Positions 33,752-43,416 are shown, numbered from the stretch's first letter. The stretch is 64,000 nt of DNA from Streptomyces olivaceoviridis (GCF_014650115.1 NZ_BMUI01000001.1:805840-869839), one strand, 5' to 3'. The notes: a model not told the origin generated them from the letters alone. Numbers and translations: made by a program.

Positions 33752-35263
33752 TCAGGGGGCCACTCGGTACAGGATCTGCCCGCCCGGACCGACGGCCGTC
33801 CTGCGGAGCCACGGTGCCTCGCTGCCCCCCACGACCCACTTCACCCCGTACTCCCGCAGGATCCCCCGCCGTTCCGCGACGCCCGCCGCCGGCGAGAAGT
33901 ACCGCTCCACCGCCGCCTCCCTCCGCCCGGCGTCCGGAAGGAAGAAATCCGGGTACCCGGGCGCCACGGTGTACGGACCGTACGCGGGGATCTGCCGGGC
34001 CGGGAACCTACGCGCCATCACCACGTCTCCGTACCGCACCCCCGCCCGCATGATCCACTGGTAACCCGCCCACGGCGTCCGGTACTTCGCCGCGACGACC
34101 CCGGGCAGCGCGCCCCGCGGCACCGCGTACCCGAGTGTCCCGGCCTGCGTCCACGCCCCCACCGCCAGCGCGGCGAGCAGCACGCACGCCCACCCCCGCC
34201 GCACCAGGACCCGCCCCGCCGACACCGCCTCCAGCGCCGCCGCGAGCTGCGCCGGGATCAGCGCGGCGGGCAGGGCGCGGCCCCAGGAGTAGTGGCCGGT
34301 CAGACCCCCCGCCGCGAACACCAGCGCGCCGAACAGGAAGAAGAGGGCGAGGGGGTCGCGGTGGTCCCTGCGCAGGCGGAGGCCCAGCGCCGCCACCCCG
34401 AGCAGCACCAGCCCGAACCGCCCGGCCAGGTGCTGGTACAGCGGCCGGTGGACGGCCTCCAGGTCCGCGCCCGCGGAGAACAGCGCGAAGAAGTCGTAGT
34501 ACGGCCAGAGCCACAGCACCAGCAGGCCCAGGAGCAACCCGGCGCCCAGCCGGAGCAGCGCCCCGCGCGCCGGCCGCGCCGCGAGCACCATCGCCAGTCC
34601 GCCCAACGAGGCCACCACGCCGGTGAACTGGTGGCACAGCAGGATCACCGCCCACAGCGCACCCAGCCCCAGGCACGCCCCCCACGTCGCCTCCCCGCGC
34701 ACCGTCCGCGTCAGCCAGGTCCAGAAGTGGAAGGTGAGCCCGAGCGCGAACACGCTGGGGTACGACACCGTCAGCGCGAGGGAGTTCAGCCCGAGGAAGC
34801 CGCTCCAGTTGAACAGCAGCGGCCCCCAGAGGAAGACCAGGCTCAGGAAGGCCAGCGCGGGGGCGGCGCGGTGGCCGCTCAGCGTACGGACGTAGCGTCG
34901 GACGCCCGTCACCAGCAGCCCCAGCCCGGTGAGCGCGGCCAGGCGCAGCACCACGAAGACCGACAGGCCCGTCAGCCTGGCGACGGTGCCGAGCAGCAGC
35001 ATCCAGGGCGAGTGGTACGGGCTCGGCGTGTCAGCGTCGACCAACGGGTTGCCGGGGTGCAGCAGGCTGTGCCGGAAGCGCTGGACCGTAGCCGCGTGCA
35101 TGCCGAGGTCACCCGCCCACGGCAGGCGGACGACGACACACAACATCAGCACCACGACGAGCGCGGCGGCGACCTGCGGCAGCTCACGGCCCACGCGTGA
35201 AGCGGAGCCGCCCGGTGGTGCCGTACGGCCCACCTGTTCGGTGTCAGACGGCGCGGTGTGCAC
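33752..35263 (-). CDS. Polytopic membrane protein, possible GT-C glycosyltransferase
   Basis: 503 residues from a GTG at 35263 with about eleven hydrophobic segments. The first outer loop (LPWAGDLGMHAATVQRFRHSLLHPGNPLVDADTPSPYHSPW) has the acidic/His content of lipid-linked sugar transferases, but I do not see an unambiguous GT-C signature. The C-terminal 110 residues are outside and soluble (KYRTPWAGYQWIMRAG, ILREYGVKWVVGG). It is convergent with the GT2 gene to its left and divergent in function from the NAD-GDH gene to its right. A role in glycopolymer assembly is suggested only by position. Confidence 0.7.
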   Translation of the reverse strand: MHTAPSDTEQVGRTAPPGGSASRVGRELPQVAAALVVVLMLCVVVRLPWAGDLGMHAATVQRFRHSLLHPGNPLVDADTPSPYHSPWMLLLGTVARLTGLSVFVVLRLAALTGLGLLVTGVRRYVRTLSGHRAAPALAFLSLVFLWGPLLFNWSGFLGLNSLALTVSYPSVFALGLTFHFWTWLTRTVRGEATWGACLGLGALWAVILLCHQFTGVVASLGGLAMVLAARPARGALLRLGAGLLLGLLVLWLWPYYDFFALFSAGADLEAVHRPLYQHLAGRFGLVLLGVAALGLRLRRDHRDPLALFFLFGALVFAAGGLTGHYSWGRALPAALIPAQLAAALEAVSAGRVLVRRGWACVLLAALAVGAWTQAGTLGYAVPRGALPGVVAAKYRTPWAGYQWIMRAGVRYGDVVMARRFPARQIPAYGPYTVAPGYPDFFLPDAGRREAAVERYFSPAAGVAERRGILREYGVKWVVGGSEAPWLRRTAVGPGGQILYRVAP

Positions 35264-35346
35264 ACGCCGACCCTATCCGAACCCTCGCGAAGAGCAGGAA
35301 AAGGTAAATTCACCGCACGTTCCGGACGAGAAACGGGCAAGAAGAA

Positions 35347-35379
35347 GGGCGCCCCGGGGAGACGGTCCCCGGGGCGCCC
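35347..35379 (-). terminator. Terminator of the NAD-GDH gene
   Basis: A perfect 14-bp stem, GGGCGCCCCGGGGA with its complement, and a five-base loop start 16 bp after the glutamate dehydrogenase stop. On the minus strand it is followed by TTCTTC. Confidence 0.85.
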
Positions 35380-35394
35380 TTCCTTGCCCTACGG

Positions 35395-38300
35395 CTACGA
35401 GTGCGTCCGCAGCAGCGTCCGCATCGTGCGCATCGCCACCGACAGGTTGGCGAGGTCGAACGAGTCCGAGCTGCGGATCTCGTCCAGCGTGGTGCGGGCA
35501 CGGCCCAGGAGCGCGCTGTTCTTCTGCTCCCACGCCTTGAACCGCTGCTCCGGCGTCGAGGTGCCGTTGCCCACCGCGAGGACGTCCGCGGTGAGGGCCG
35601 CGTGCGCCGCGTACAGGTCCTCACGGATGGAGGCGCGGGCCATGGACTGCCAGCGGTCGGCGCGCGGCAGCTCGATGATGCGGTCCATGAGCTGGGTGAT
35701 GTCCAGCCGGTCGGCGAGGTCGTAGTAGACCTCGGCGACGTCCAGCGGCTCCTTGCCCATGCGGTCGGCCACCGACACGATGTCGAGCGTCGGGAAGGCG
35801 GAGGAGAAGCCGGCCACGCGGGTGGCGAGTTCGTCCGGGACGCCGGCCGCGGACAGCTCGTCGTACACGTGCTGGTACCACTCCACGTCCGCGCCGCGCA
35901 GCAGCTTCGGCAGCTCCTGCCAGACCCGCTCGACCCGCTCGGCGAAGAACTCCACCGTCTCGGCGAGCTGGAGCGGCTGCGGCCGGTTGTTGAGCAGCCA
36001 GCGGGTGCCACGCTCGACCAGGCGGCGCGAGTGCAGGCGGATGCGGGTCTGGACGGCCGCGTCGACCTGGTTGTCCAGGCCCTCGACGGCGTCCCACACG
36101 GGCGCCGAGCGGAAGATCGCGCGGGCCGCGGTCTGGGCGCGGACGATCTCCTCCAGGGAGGCGCCGGTCTCCTCGCGCAGCCGGTGCAGATACGTCGTAC
36201 CGCCCGTGTTGACCGTGTCGTTGACCAGCACGGTCGTGGTGATCTCGCGGCGCAGCGGGTGGTTGTCGATCGCGTCGGCGAACCGCTCGCGCAGCGCCGT
36301 CGGGAAGTACGCGTGCAGCAGTCCGCGCAGGTACGGGTCGTCCGGCAGCGAGGTGTGCAGCAGTTCCTCGGCGACCGTGATCTTCGTGTACGCGAGCACG
36401 ACGGCGGTCTCCGGGCTGGTCAGCCCCTGGCCCTGGGCGAGGCGCTCGCGGATCTGCCGGTCGGTGGGCAGGAACTCCAGCGCCCGGTCCAGGTGGCCCT
36501 CGCGCACCAGGTGGCGGATGAACCGCTGCTGGGCGTGGAGCATGTCCTTCGCCTGGAACAGGGCGTTGGCCAGGGCGGTGTTCTGCGCGTAGTTGTTGCG
36601 CAGGACCAGCGCGCCGACCTCGTCGGTCATCTGGGCGAGCAGCTTGTTGCGCTGCTTGACGGTCATGTCGCCGTCCGCGACCAGGCCGTTCAGCAGGATC
36701 TTGATGTTCACCTCGTGGTCGGAGGTGTCCACACCGGCGCTGTTGTCGATCGCGTCGGTGTTGATCTTGCCGCCGTGCAGGGCGAACTCGATCCGGCCGA
36801 GCTGGGTCAGGCCCAGGTTGCCGCCCTCGCCGACGACCTTGACCCGCAGGTCCTGGCCGTCGACGCGGATGGCGTCGTTGGCCTTGTCGCCGACGTCCCC
36901 GTTCGACTCCGGCGACGCCTTCACGTACGTGCCGATGCCGCCGTTCCACAGCAGGTCCACCGGCGCCGTGAGGATCGTCTTCATCAGGTCGGCCGGGGTC
37001 ATCTTGGTGACCTTGCCCTCGATGCCCAGCGCCTCGCGGATGTGGCTGTTGAGCGGGATCGACTTGGCCGTGCGCGGGAAGATCCCGCCGCCCGCCGACA
37101 GCAGCTCGGTGTTGTAGTCGGCCCAGCTGGAGCGGGGCAGCTCGAACAGGCGGCGGCGCTCGGCGTAGGAGACGGCCGCGTCCGGGGTGGGGTCGATGAA
37201 GATGTGCCGGTGGTCGAAGGCGGCGACCAGACGGATGTGCTCGGACAGCAGCATGCCGTTGCCGAACACGTCACCGGACATGTCGCCGATGCCGACGACC
37301 GTGAAGTCCTCGCTCTGCGTGTCCACGCCCAGCTCGCGGAAGTGCCGCTTCACGGACTCCCAGGCGCCGCGCGCGGTGATGCCCATGCCCTTGTGGTCGT
37401 AACCGGCGGAGCCGCCGGAGGCGAAGGCGTCGCCGAGCCAGAAGCTGTAGGTGTTCGCGACCTCGTTGGCGATGTCCGAGAAGGTCGCGGTGCCCTTGTC
37501 CGCGGCGACCACCAGGTAGGTGTCGTCGCCGTCGTGCCGGACCACGTCCCGCGGCGGCACGACCTCGCCGGCCACCATGTTGTCGGTGATGTCGAGCAGC
37601 GCGGAGATGAACGTCTTGTAGCTGGCGATGCCCTCGGCGAGCCAGGCGTCGCGGTCCACGCTCGGGTCGGGCAGCTGCTTGGCGACGAAGCCGCCCTTGG
37701 CGCCGACCGGCACGATGACGGTGTTCTTCACCATCTGCGCCTTGACCAGGCCGAGGATCTCGGTACGGAAGTCCTCACGCCGGTCGGACCAGCGCAGACC
37801 CCCTCGGGCGACCTTGCCGAAGCGCAGGTGCACGCCCTCCACGCGCGGCGAGTACACCCAGATCTCGTACGCCGGGCGCGGTGCGGGCAGGTCCGGGATG
37901 GCCTGCGGGTCGAACTTCATGGAGACGTAGTCGTGCGGCCGGCCGCCGGACGCGTCCTGGAAGAAGTTCGTGCGCAGGGTCGCCTTGATGACGGTCAGGA
38001 AGGACCGCAGGATGCGGTCCTCGTCCAGGCTGGCCACCTGCTCCAGGGCCGCGTCCAGCTCCTCCAGCAGCGCGTCGGTGATCTCCACACCGGCCTGCTG
38101 CCGCTCCGGGGACATCCGCGCCTCGAACAGGGAGACGAGGAGCCGGGTGGTGTGGACGTTGTTGCGGAGGGTGTCCTCCATGTAGTCCTGCGAGAAGGTC
38201 GAGCCGGCCTGCCGCAGGTACTTGGCGTAGGCGCGCAGCACCATCGCCTGCCGCCAGGTCAGCCCGGCGCTCAGCACGAGCGCGTTGAAGCCGTCGTTCT

Positions 38301-40347
38301 CGGCCTGGCCGGTCCAGGTCGCGGCGAAGGCCTCCTGGAAGCGCTCGCGGGCGTCGTCGCCGAGGTACTCCCCGCCGCCCGCCGCCCTGGGCATGCGCAG
38401 ACCGAAGTCGTAGATCCATGCGGTCGTGCGGTCCGCGCAGCGCAGCTCGTACGGCCGCTCGTCGGTGACCTCGACACCGAGCCGGCTCAGCACGGGCAGC
38501 ACCTTGGAGAGGGAGACCGAGCCGCCCTTCTGGTAGATCTTGAAGCGTCGCTCCTCGGGCGCGGCACCCACCGGCTCGTACAGGCTCAGCGAGAAGGTCC
38601 TGTCCTCGCTGAGCTGCTCCAGGTGGACCAGGTCGGCGACCGCGGCCCGCGGGCTGTGGTCGGCCTTGTAGCCCTCGGGGAAGGCGTTGTTGTAGCGGCG
38701 CAGCACCTCGGCCGCGCGCTCCTCGCCGCACTCGGCGGTCAGTGCCTCGGCGAACGCGTCGGCCCAGGAGCGGGCCGCCTCGACCAGGCGGGCCTCGATG
38801 CGCTCCTTGTCGGCGTCCGACAGCTCGGGCAGCTCGGTGCCCGGCGGGACCCGGACGACGAAGTGCAGCCGGGACAGGATCGACTCGGTGTTCCAGGCGG
38901 TGAAGTCGACGCTGATGCCGCCCAGCTCCTCCTTCAGGATGTCGATGATCCGAAGGCGCACACCGGTGGTGTAGCGGTCGCGCGGGAGGTAGACGAGGGC
39001 CGAGTAGTAGCGGCCGTACTCGTCCTGGCGCAGGTACAGCCGCAGCCGGCGGCGCTCCTGGAGGTAGAGCACGCTCGTGGCGATCGACTGGAGTTCCGCG
39101 ACGGGCGTCTGGAACAGCTCGTCGCGCGGGTAGGTCTCCAGGATCTGGAGCAGGTCGCGGCCGTCATGGCTGTTGGGCGAGAACCCGGCGCGCTCCAGCA
39201 CCTCGTCCACCTTGCGGCGGATGACCGGAACGCGGCGCACGGACTCCGTGTAGGCGGCGGAGGAGAACAGGCCGAGGAAGCGCCGCTCACCGACGACGTT
39301 GCCGTCCGCGTCGAACTTCTTGACGCCGATGTAGTCCAGGTACGACGGCCGGTGCACGGTGGCCCGGCTGTTGGCCTTGGTCAGCACGAGCAGCTTGTGC
39401 TCGCGCGCCTTGGCCCGGGCGTCCGCCGGGAGCCGCTCGAAGGAGGGGCTGACCGGGTGCTGGTCGTCCTCGGCGTGGTGCGGGTCCGAACGCAGTATGC
39501 CGAGACCGGTGCCGGGCACGGCGGCGAGCGTGTCGTCGTCGCGCAGCTGGTACTCGCGGTAGCCGAGGAAGGTGAAGTGGTCGTCGGCCAGCCAGTGCAG
39601 CAGCTCGCGGGCCTCCTCGACCTCCGGCCCGGGCAGGTCGCCGGGGACGGGCTCGCCCTCCAGGTTGTCGGCGATCCGGATCGCCGACTCCCGCATCTTC
39701 TCCCAGTCCTCGACGGCCTCGCGGACGTCGGACAGCACGCGCAGCAGGTCGGCGGTGATCTGCTTCAGGTCGGCGCGGTCGGTCTCGCGGTCGATCTCGA
39801 CGTGGATCCAGGACTCGACGTGCGTGTCGTGCGGGAGGTCGCCGGTGAGCCCGGCGGACCGGGCCGGCAGCACCTCGATCAGCTTGCCGGTCAGGTCCCG
39901 CCGCACGACGAACTGCGGGTGGATCACGACGTGGATGCCGCGCCCCTGCCGGGTCAGCTCATTGGTGACCGAGTCCACGAGGAAGGGCATGTCGTCGGTG
40001 ACGACCTCCACGACGGTGTGGCTGCACGTCCACCCGTTCTCCTCCACCGTCGGGGTGTGCACCCGGACGTTCGCGGTGCCCTGGGGGCGGGTCTCGGCGA
40101 GACGGTAGTGCGAGACCGCGGCGCCGAAGACGTCGACCGGGTCGCGGTCGGCGAAGTCTTCCGGGGCGGTGTGCAGGTAGTAGCGCTGGAGGAACGCGAG
40201 CACGGATTCGCTGTCCGGGGCCGGGGTGCCGGGGGTGCCCTCGCTCGTCGTCCCGGTCGGTAGGTGCCCCCCGACCGGGCTGTTCTCAGCTACCCGGGCG
40301 GCCCGTTCGAGCAGCTCGGCCTTGGCTTCGTCCAGCTTGGTCTGCAT
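35395..40347 (-). CDS. NAD-specific glutamate dehydrogenase, 180-kDa type
   Basis: This very large enzyme oxidatively deaminates glutamate to 2-oxoglutarate and ammonium with NAD+, in the catabolic direction. The 1650-residue length is that of the GDH180 class described in Streptomyces. The N-terminal half has ACT-like regulatory stretches (VVEVVTDDMPFLVDSVTNEL, about residues 110-130). The catalytic region contains GLRWSDRREDFRTEILGLVKAQMVKN, PVGAKGGF and GIGDMSGDVFGNGM. The start ATG 40347 has AGAGGA upstream. It stands alone with a strong terminator after it, facing a long upstream gap. GDH180 enzymes are often controlled allosterically, but that is not visible here. Confidence 0.96.
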   Translation of the reverse strand: MQTKLDEAKAELLERAARVAENSPVGGHLPTGTTSEGTPGTPAPDSESVLAFLQRYYLHTAPEDFADRDPVDVFGAAVSHYRLAETRPQGTANVRVHTPTVEENGWTCSHTVVEVVTDDMPFLVDSVTNELTRQGRGIHVVIHPQFVVRRDLTGKLIEVLPARSAGLTGDLPHDTHVESWIHVEIDRETDRADLKQITADLLRVLSDVREAVEDWEKMRESAIRIADNLEGEPVPGDLPGPEVEEARELLHWLADDHFTFLGYREYQLRDDDTLAAVPGTGLGILRSDPHHAEDDQHPVSPSFERLPADARAKAREHKLLVLTKANSRATVHRPSYLDYIGVKKFDADGNVVGERRFLGLFSSAAYTESVRRVPVIRRKVDEVLERAGFSPNSHDGRDLLQILETYPRDELFQTPVAELQSIATSVLYLQERRRLRLYLRQDEYGRYYSALVYLPRDRYTTGVRLRIIDILKEELGGISVDFTAWNTESILSRLHFVVRVPPGTELPELSDADKERIEARLVEAARSWADAFAEALTAECGEERAAEVLRRYNNAFPEGYKADHSPRAAVADLVHLEQLSEDRTFSLSLYEPVGAAPEERRFKIYQKGGSVSLSKVLPVLSRLGVEVTDERPYELRCADRTTAWIYDFGLRMPRAAGGGEYLGDDARERFQEAFAATWTGQAENDGFNALVLSAGLTWRQAMVLRAYAKYLRQAGSTFSQDYMEDTLRNNVHTTRLLVSLFEARMSPERQQAGVEITDALLEELDAALEQVASLDEDRILRSFLTVIKATLRTNFFQDASGGRPHDYVSMKFDPQAIPDLPAPRPAYEIWVYSPRVEGVHLRFGKVARGGLRWSDRREDFRTEILGLVKAQMVKNTVIVPVGAKGGFVAKQLPDPSVDRDAWLAEGIASYKTFISALLDITDNMVAGEVVPPRDVVRHDGDDTYLVVAADKGTATFSDIANEVANTYSFWLGDAFASGGSAGYDHKGMGITARGAWESVKRHFRELGVDTQSEDFTVVGIGDMSGDVFGNGMLLSEHIRLVAAFDHRHIFIDPTPDAAVSYAERRRLFELPRSSWADYNTELLSAGGGIFPRTAKSIPLNSHIREALGIEGKVTKMTPADLMKTILTAPVDLLWNGGIGTYVKASPESNGDVGDKANDAIRVDGQDLRVKVVGEGGNLGLTQLGRIEFALHGGKINTDAIDNSAGVDTSDHEVNIKILLNGLVADGDMTVKQRNKLLAQMTDEVGALVLRNNYAQNTALANALFQAKDMLHAQQRFIRHLVREGHLDRALEFLPTDRQIRERLAQGQGLTSPETAVVLAYTKITVAEELLHTSLPDDPYLRGLLHAYFPTALRERFADAIDNHPLRREITTTVLVNDTVNTGGTTYLHRLREETGASLEEIVRAQTAARAIFRSAPVWDAVEGLDNQVDAAVQTRIRLHSRRLVERGTRWLLNNRPQPLQLAETVEFFAERVERVWQELPKLLRGADVEWYQHVYDELSAAGVPDELATRVAGFSSAFPTLDIVSVADRMGKEPLDVAEVYYDLADRLDITQLMDRIIELPRADRWQSMARASIREDLYAAHAALTADVLAVGNGTSTPEQRFKAWEQKNSALLGRARTTLDEIRSSDSFDLANLSVAMRTMRTLLRTHS

Positions 40348-40946
40348 TGTCCTCTGGCTCCTGTCGCGCGCCGTTGCGTGACGTAGAAGGAAGTACGGTC
40401 TCTTTCCCTCCGGCTCGACGCCACGGCCCGGGGTGTCCGGTCCGATCCGACGCTATGCCGCGAGGTGAGATGAGCGGGGGGAATTCGGCCATTCTCGGCA
40501 CGTCCGTGGAGTGTGACGCTGCTCTCGGCACCGCCGTGTCCCGGGCCGCCCTCGGCGTCCTGGAGGCGTCCGCGCCCCCGTCCCGCCCGCGAAGACCAGC
40601 GACCGCGGCCCGGTCACGGAGGTGTTCCGTGCAACCCGGGCGCAGGGCAGGAGCAGGATCGCCCCCGCGAGATATCGCGCTGATCACGCCACAAGGCTAT
40701 CGCCACTTACCCCGGGCCCGTCATGAGCCGTATGTGTACAAAACCGAGGGGCGAAGTTTGACGTTCTGCACAGCGGCGGGGCGGGGGCGGGTGGCGTAAC
40801 CGACGGCTGGTTCCCGTCCGGGTCACCCGGTCGCGCCCCCGTGTCCGTGGTCGCACCCTGAAAATCACCGGGCCCTCTTGGCAAGGGGCGCCCGGCGGAG
40901 GCACGGTGCCCAGGACACTGTGCGGAGTCTCCCCGGAGGAGCCGAC
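40348..40946. other. 599-bp gap between NAD-GDH and DJ-1/PfpI genes
   Basis: It contains the divergent upstream regions of both genes. Open frames here (for example 40347-40799 on the plus strand) lack conserved-looking composition or ribosome sites and are not called. The AT-richer patch around 40725-40770 (catgagccgtatgtgtaca ... gtttgacgttc) is the most likely promoter area. Nothing else recognisable was seen. Confidence 0.5.
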
Positions 40947-41513
40947 ATGCCCACCAAGATCCTCATCGTCACCGGCGACGCGGCGGAGTCCCTGGAGGTG
41001 CTCTACCCCTACCAGCGGCTGCGCGAAGAAGGCTACGACGTCCACATCGCCGCCCCGACCCGCAAGACCCTCCGCTTCGTCGTGCACGACTTCGAACCCG
41101 GTTTCGACACCTACACCGAGAAGCCCGGCTACACCTGGCCCGCCGACCTGGCCTTCTCCGAGGTCGACCCGGGCGACTACGCGGCCCTCGTCATCCCCGG
41201 CGGCCGGGCCCCGGAGTATCTGCGCAACGACCCCGAACTGCGCAAGATCCTCAAGGCCTTCTTCGACGCCGACAAGCCGGTCGCCCAGATCTGCCACGGC
41301 CCCCTGCTCACCGCCGCGATCGACTCGCTGCGGGGCCGCCGGGTCACGGCCTACCCGGCGCTGGAGCCGGACATGCAGGCAGCCGGCGCGGGCTTCCAGG
41401 ACGCCGAGGCGGTCGTCGACGGCACCCTGGTCTCCTCCCGCGCCTGGCCGGACCACCCGGCGTGGATGCGGGAGTTCCTGACGGTGCTCCGCTCCAAGGC
41501 ACCGGTGAGCTGA
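40947..41513 (+). CDS. DJ-1/PfpI family protein
   Basis: 188 residues from ATG 40947, with GGAGGA six bases upstream. The class-I glutamine-amidotransferase-like fold is shown by KILIVTGDAAESLE (with the conserved Glu14), LVIPGGRAPEYLR and the nucleophile elbow AQICHGP with C116. Members include PfpI/DJ-1 proteases, chaperones and glyoxalase-type enzymes, and the exact activity cannot be assigned. It is the only gene between NAD-GDH and a repeat array. The final residues (RAWPDHPAWMREFLTVL) match the normal C-terminus of the family. Confidence 0.92.
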   Translation: MPTKILIVTGDAAESLEVLYPYQRLREEGYDVHIAAPTRKTLRFVVHDFEPGFDTYTEKPGYTWPADLAFSEVDPGDYAALVIPGGRAPEYLRNDPELRKILKAFFDADKPVAQICHGPLLTAAIDSLRGRRVTAYPALEPDMQAAGAGFQDAEAVVDGTLVSSRAWPDHPAWMREFLTVLRSKAPVS

Positions 41514-41545
41514 GAGACGTCCACCTGGCGCCGTCAGGCTGGCGG

Positions 41546-41730
41546 TACGCCGGTGGCGTCAGGTCCGCGGTCGGGGTACGCCGGCGGTGTCAGGTCAGCG
41601 CTCGTAGTACGCCGGTGGCGTCAGGTCCGCGGTCGGGATACGCCGGCGGCGTCAGCCCGTACTTGCGGTGCGCCTGCGGCGTCAGGTCCGCGCTCGCGGT
41701 GCGCCTGCGGCGTCAGGTCGCTGCGGCCGG
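41546..41730. repeat. Intergenic 31-bp tandem repeat array (about 6 copies)
   Basis: Units start at 41546, 41577, 41608, 41639, 41669 and 41700, each 31 bp except the fourth (30 bp). The consensus is close to TACGCCGGCGGCGTCAGG followed by TCCGCGCTCGCGG. The first four begin TACGCCGG, the last two TGCGCCTG. A degenerate partial copy precedes the array at about 41522-41545. There is no unique spacer between units, so it is not CRISPR. It fills most of the 328-bp gap between the DJ-1 and HAD genes; the remaining 41731-41841 shows no feature. Confidence 0.85.
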
Positions 41731-41841
41731 TCGCGCGGTTCCCCGCGCCCCGGGGAGCCGCAGCGGCCGGCATGGCACGCCCTCCCCCGGTCGGCCACAG
41801 CGCCCGGCGCCCTCGCAGACCCGCCTCCGCGCCCCGCAGGG

Positions 41842-42510
41842 CTACGCCGCCATCCTCCGTGCCTCGGCCACCGCCTCGGCCAACGTGTCCACCACCGGCA
41901 CCCCCACGCCCTCCAGGCTCACCCGGCTGTGCGACCCCCCGCTGTACAGCACGGCCCGCGCCCCCACGTGCCGCGCGGCGACCGCGTCGTCCGCGGCGTC
42001 CCCGATGACCACGGTCCGCTCGGGCGCCACCCTCCCCGCCAGCGCCTGAAGATGCCGCACCATGTGCTCGGCCTTGCTGCCGCCGGACGGCCCCGTACGC
42101 CCGTCGACCCGTATGAAGTGCGCCTCGATCCCGAAGCCCCGCACCAGCGGCACCAGGTCCTCGTGCCCGTACATGCTCAGCAGCGACTGGCTGTGCCCCG
42201 CCGACCGCCACCCCGAGAGCAGGTCCTCCGCGCCCTCGGTCAGCCGGCACCGCACCCGGTGCTCGGTGTAGTAGCGGTGGAAGACCCCGTCCATCAGCTC
42301 CCACTCGGCGTCGGTCGGCAGCCGGCCGAGCAGCCGCTCGTAGAACTTCGGCACCGGCACGCAGTACAGCGCCCGGTACTGCTCCGGTGTGATCGGCGCC
42401 AGCCCCAGCTCCGCGAAGGCCGCGTTCGTCGCCCCGATGATCGCGTCATTGTCGTGGAACAGCGTCCCGTTCCAGTCCCAGACGATGTGCGCGCTTCCCT
42501 GCGTCCCCAT
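41842..42510 (-). CDS. HAD-superfamily hydrolase (phosphatase-like)
   Basis: 222 residues from ATG 42510; an upstream TTG at 42540 is possible but adds ten unconserved residues. Motif I is DWNGTLF, with the catalytic Asp in HIVWDWNGTLF. A helical cap domain follows (about residues 20-90), then motif II in LLSMYGHEDL, a Lys in GGSKAEHM and motif IV VIGDAADDAVAA. The pattern fits the phosphoglycolate phosphatase-like subgroup of small-molecule phosphatases. The substrate is unknown. It is transcribed towards the 31-bp repeat array. Confidence 0.9.
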   Translation of the reverse strand: MGTQGSAHIVWDWNGTLFHDNDAIIGATNAAFAELGLAPITPEQYRALYCVPVPKFYERLLGRLPTDAEWELMDGVFHRYYTEHRVRCRLTEGAEDLLSGWRSAGHSQSLLSMYGHEDLVPLVRGFGIEAHFIRVDGRTGPSGGSKAEHMVRHLQALAGRVAPERTVVIGDAADDAVAARHVGARAVLYSGGSHSRVSLEGVGVPVVDTLAEAVAEARRMAA

Positions 42511-42567
42511 GTCCAAGACCGTACCCGCCCCCACTGACAATCAGGGCACCACCGCGATCAGCGCAGG

Positions 42568-43080
42568 TCAGCCCAGTCCCACCAGGTTGGGGATCTCCTG
42601 TGTGGCGTACCACAGCAGCTCGTGGTCGTCCGCCCCGTCCACGACGAACTGCGCGTCGTCGTCCCCGCCGTCCGCCGCCTCCAACGCGTCCGCCGCGGCG
42701 GCCACGTCCGGCTCCGCGTCCTCGGCGTCGACGTGCACGGAGGCCGCCTTCGCGAGCGGCACCGCGACCCGCACGGTGATCTCGCCGAGCGCGGCGGGTT
42801 CGAGCGCGCGGTCCGGGTCGACGCTCGCGGCGCCGTCGGGCACGTCCACGGCGACCACGACCCGGCGCCGTACCGCGTCCGGGTCCGCCGCGAGCAGCCG
42901 CAGCGAGGCCAGCGCGGCCCGGCTGAGCGCGGCGTACTCCAGCTCCTCGATGTCCTCGGAGAGGTACCACTCGCGCAGCGCGGGCGTGACGGCGTACGCG
43001 ACGAAGGGGCCGGTCCCCAGCTCACCCGTCTTGTACGCCTCGGCGAGAGCGGGGAGGGTCACGGGGACGTAGACGCGCAT
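42568..43080 (-). CDS. Conserved actinobacterial protein of unknown function (DUF6912-like)
   Basis: A 170-residue soluble protein starting MRVYVPVTLPALAEAYKTGELG, with GAAAGAG upstream of the ATG. It alternates strand/helix text (RRRVVVAVDVPDGA, EITVRVAVPLAKAASVHVD), has a strongly acidic second half, and ends ELLWYATQEIPNLVGLG. I recall this family as a small actinobacterial domain of unknown function often next to secA or HAD genes; no enzymatic motif is visible. It ends 58 bp before the HAD gene start on the same strand, so co-transcription is likely. Confidence 0.85.
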   Translation of the reverse strand: MRVYVPVTLPALAEAYKTGELGTGPFVAYAVTPALREWYLSEDIEELEYAALSRAALASLRLLAADPDAVRRRVVVAVDVPDGAASVDPDRALEPAALGEITVRVAVPLAKAASVHVDAEDAEPDVAAAADALEAADGGDDDAQFVVDGADDHELLWYATQEIPNLVGLG

Positions 43081-43416
43081 GCTGGCCGCTCTTTCCTGTT
43101 CCTGGTCAAAGGATCCGCTGGGGCCCCGGGGAGGGCGGCTGGCGCGTCTCCCGGAGGGCCTTCAGGATACGTGCGGCCGTCCCCCTTCGGGCCCCTGCCC
43201 GCACCCGCGGAGGCGTCCACTCCAGGCCGTCGATTCACCCCCGCCGGCCGCTTGGCCCTGGGGCGCGGGGCTCCCCCGGTCCCTCGGATAGGTGAACATC
43301 GCCGGCCCCCTCCCGCCCGCCGCCGCTCCTTGCCACCCTCTCCGGCGCCCCGTACAAGATCCCCACCACCCAGTTACCGCCCGGTATCCCCCGGGCCCGC
43401 CGAACGGGGACGCCCC
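43081..43416. other. 336-bp gap with no recognised gene
   Basis: The divergent upstream region of the DUF6912-like and Rv3235-like genes. It is very GC-rich, without clear promoters, repeats or conserved reading frames; the open frames through it are composition artefacts. Confidence 0.5.

Noticed and set aside
40286..40799. Overlapping small open frames on both strands in the gap before the DJ-1 gene
   Set aside because: No ribosome-binding sites, no recognisable domains, and composition like shifted-frame GC-rich DNA.
41546..41730. CRISPR-like array
   Set aside because: Units abut each other with no spacers and no cas genes are near; it is a simple tandem repeat.
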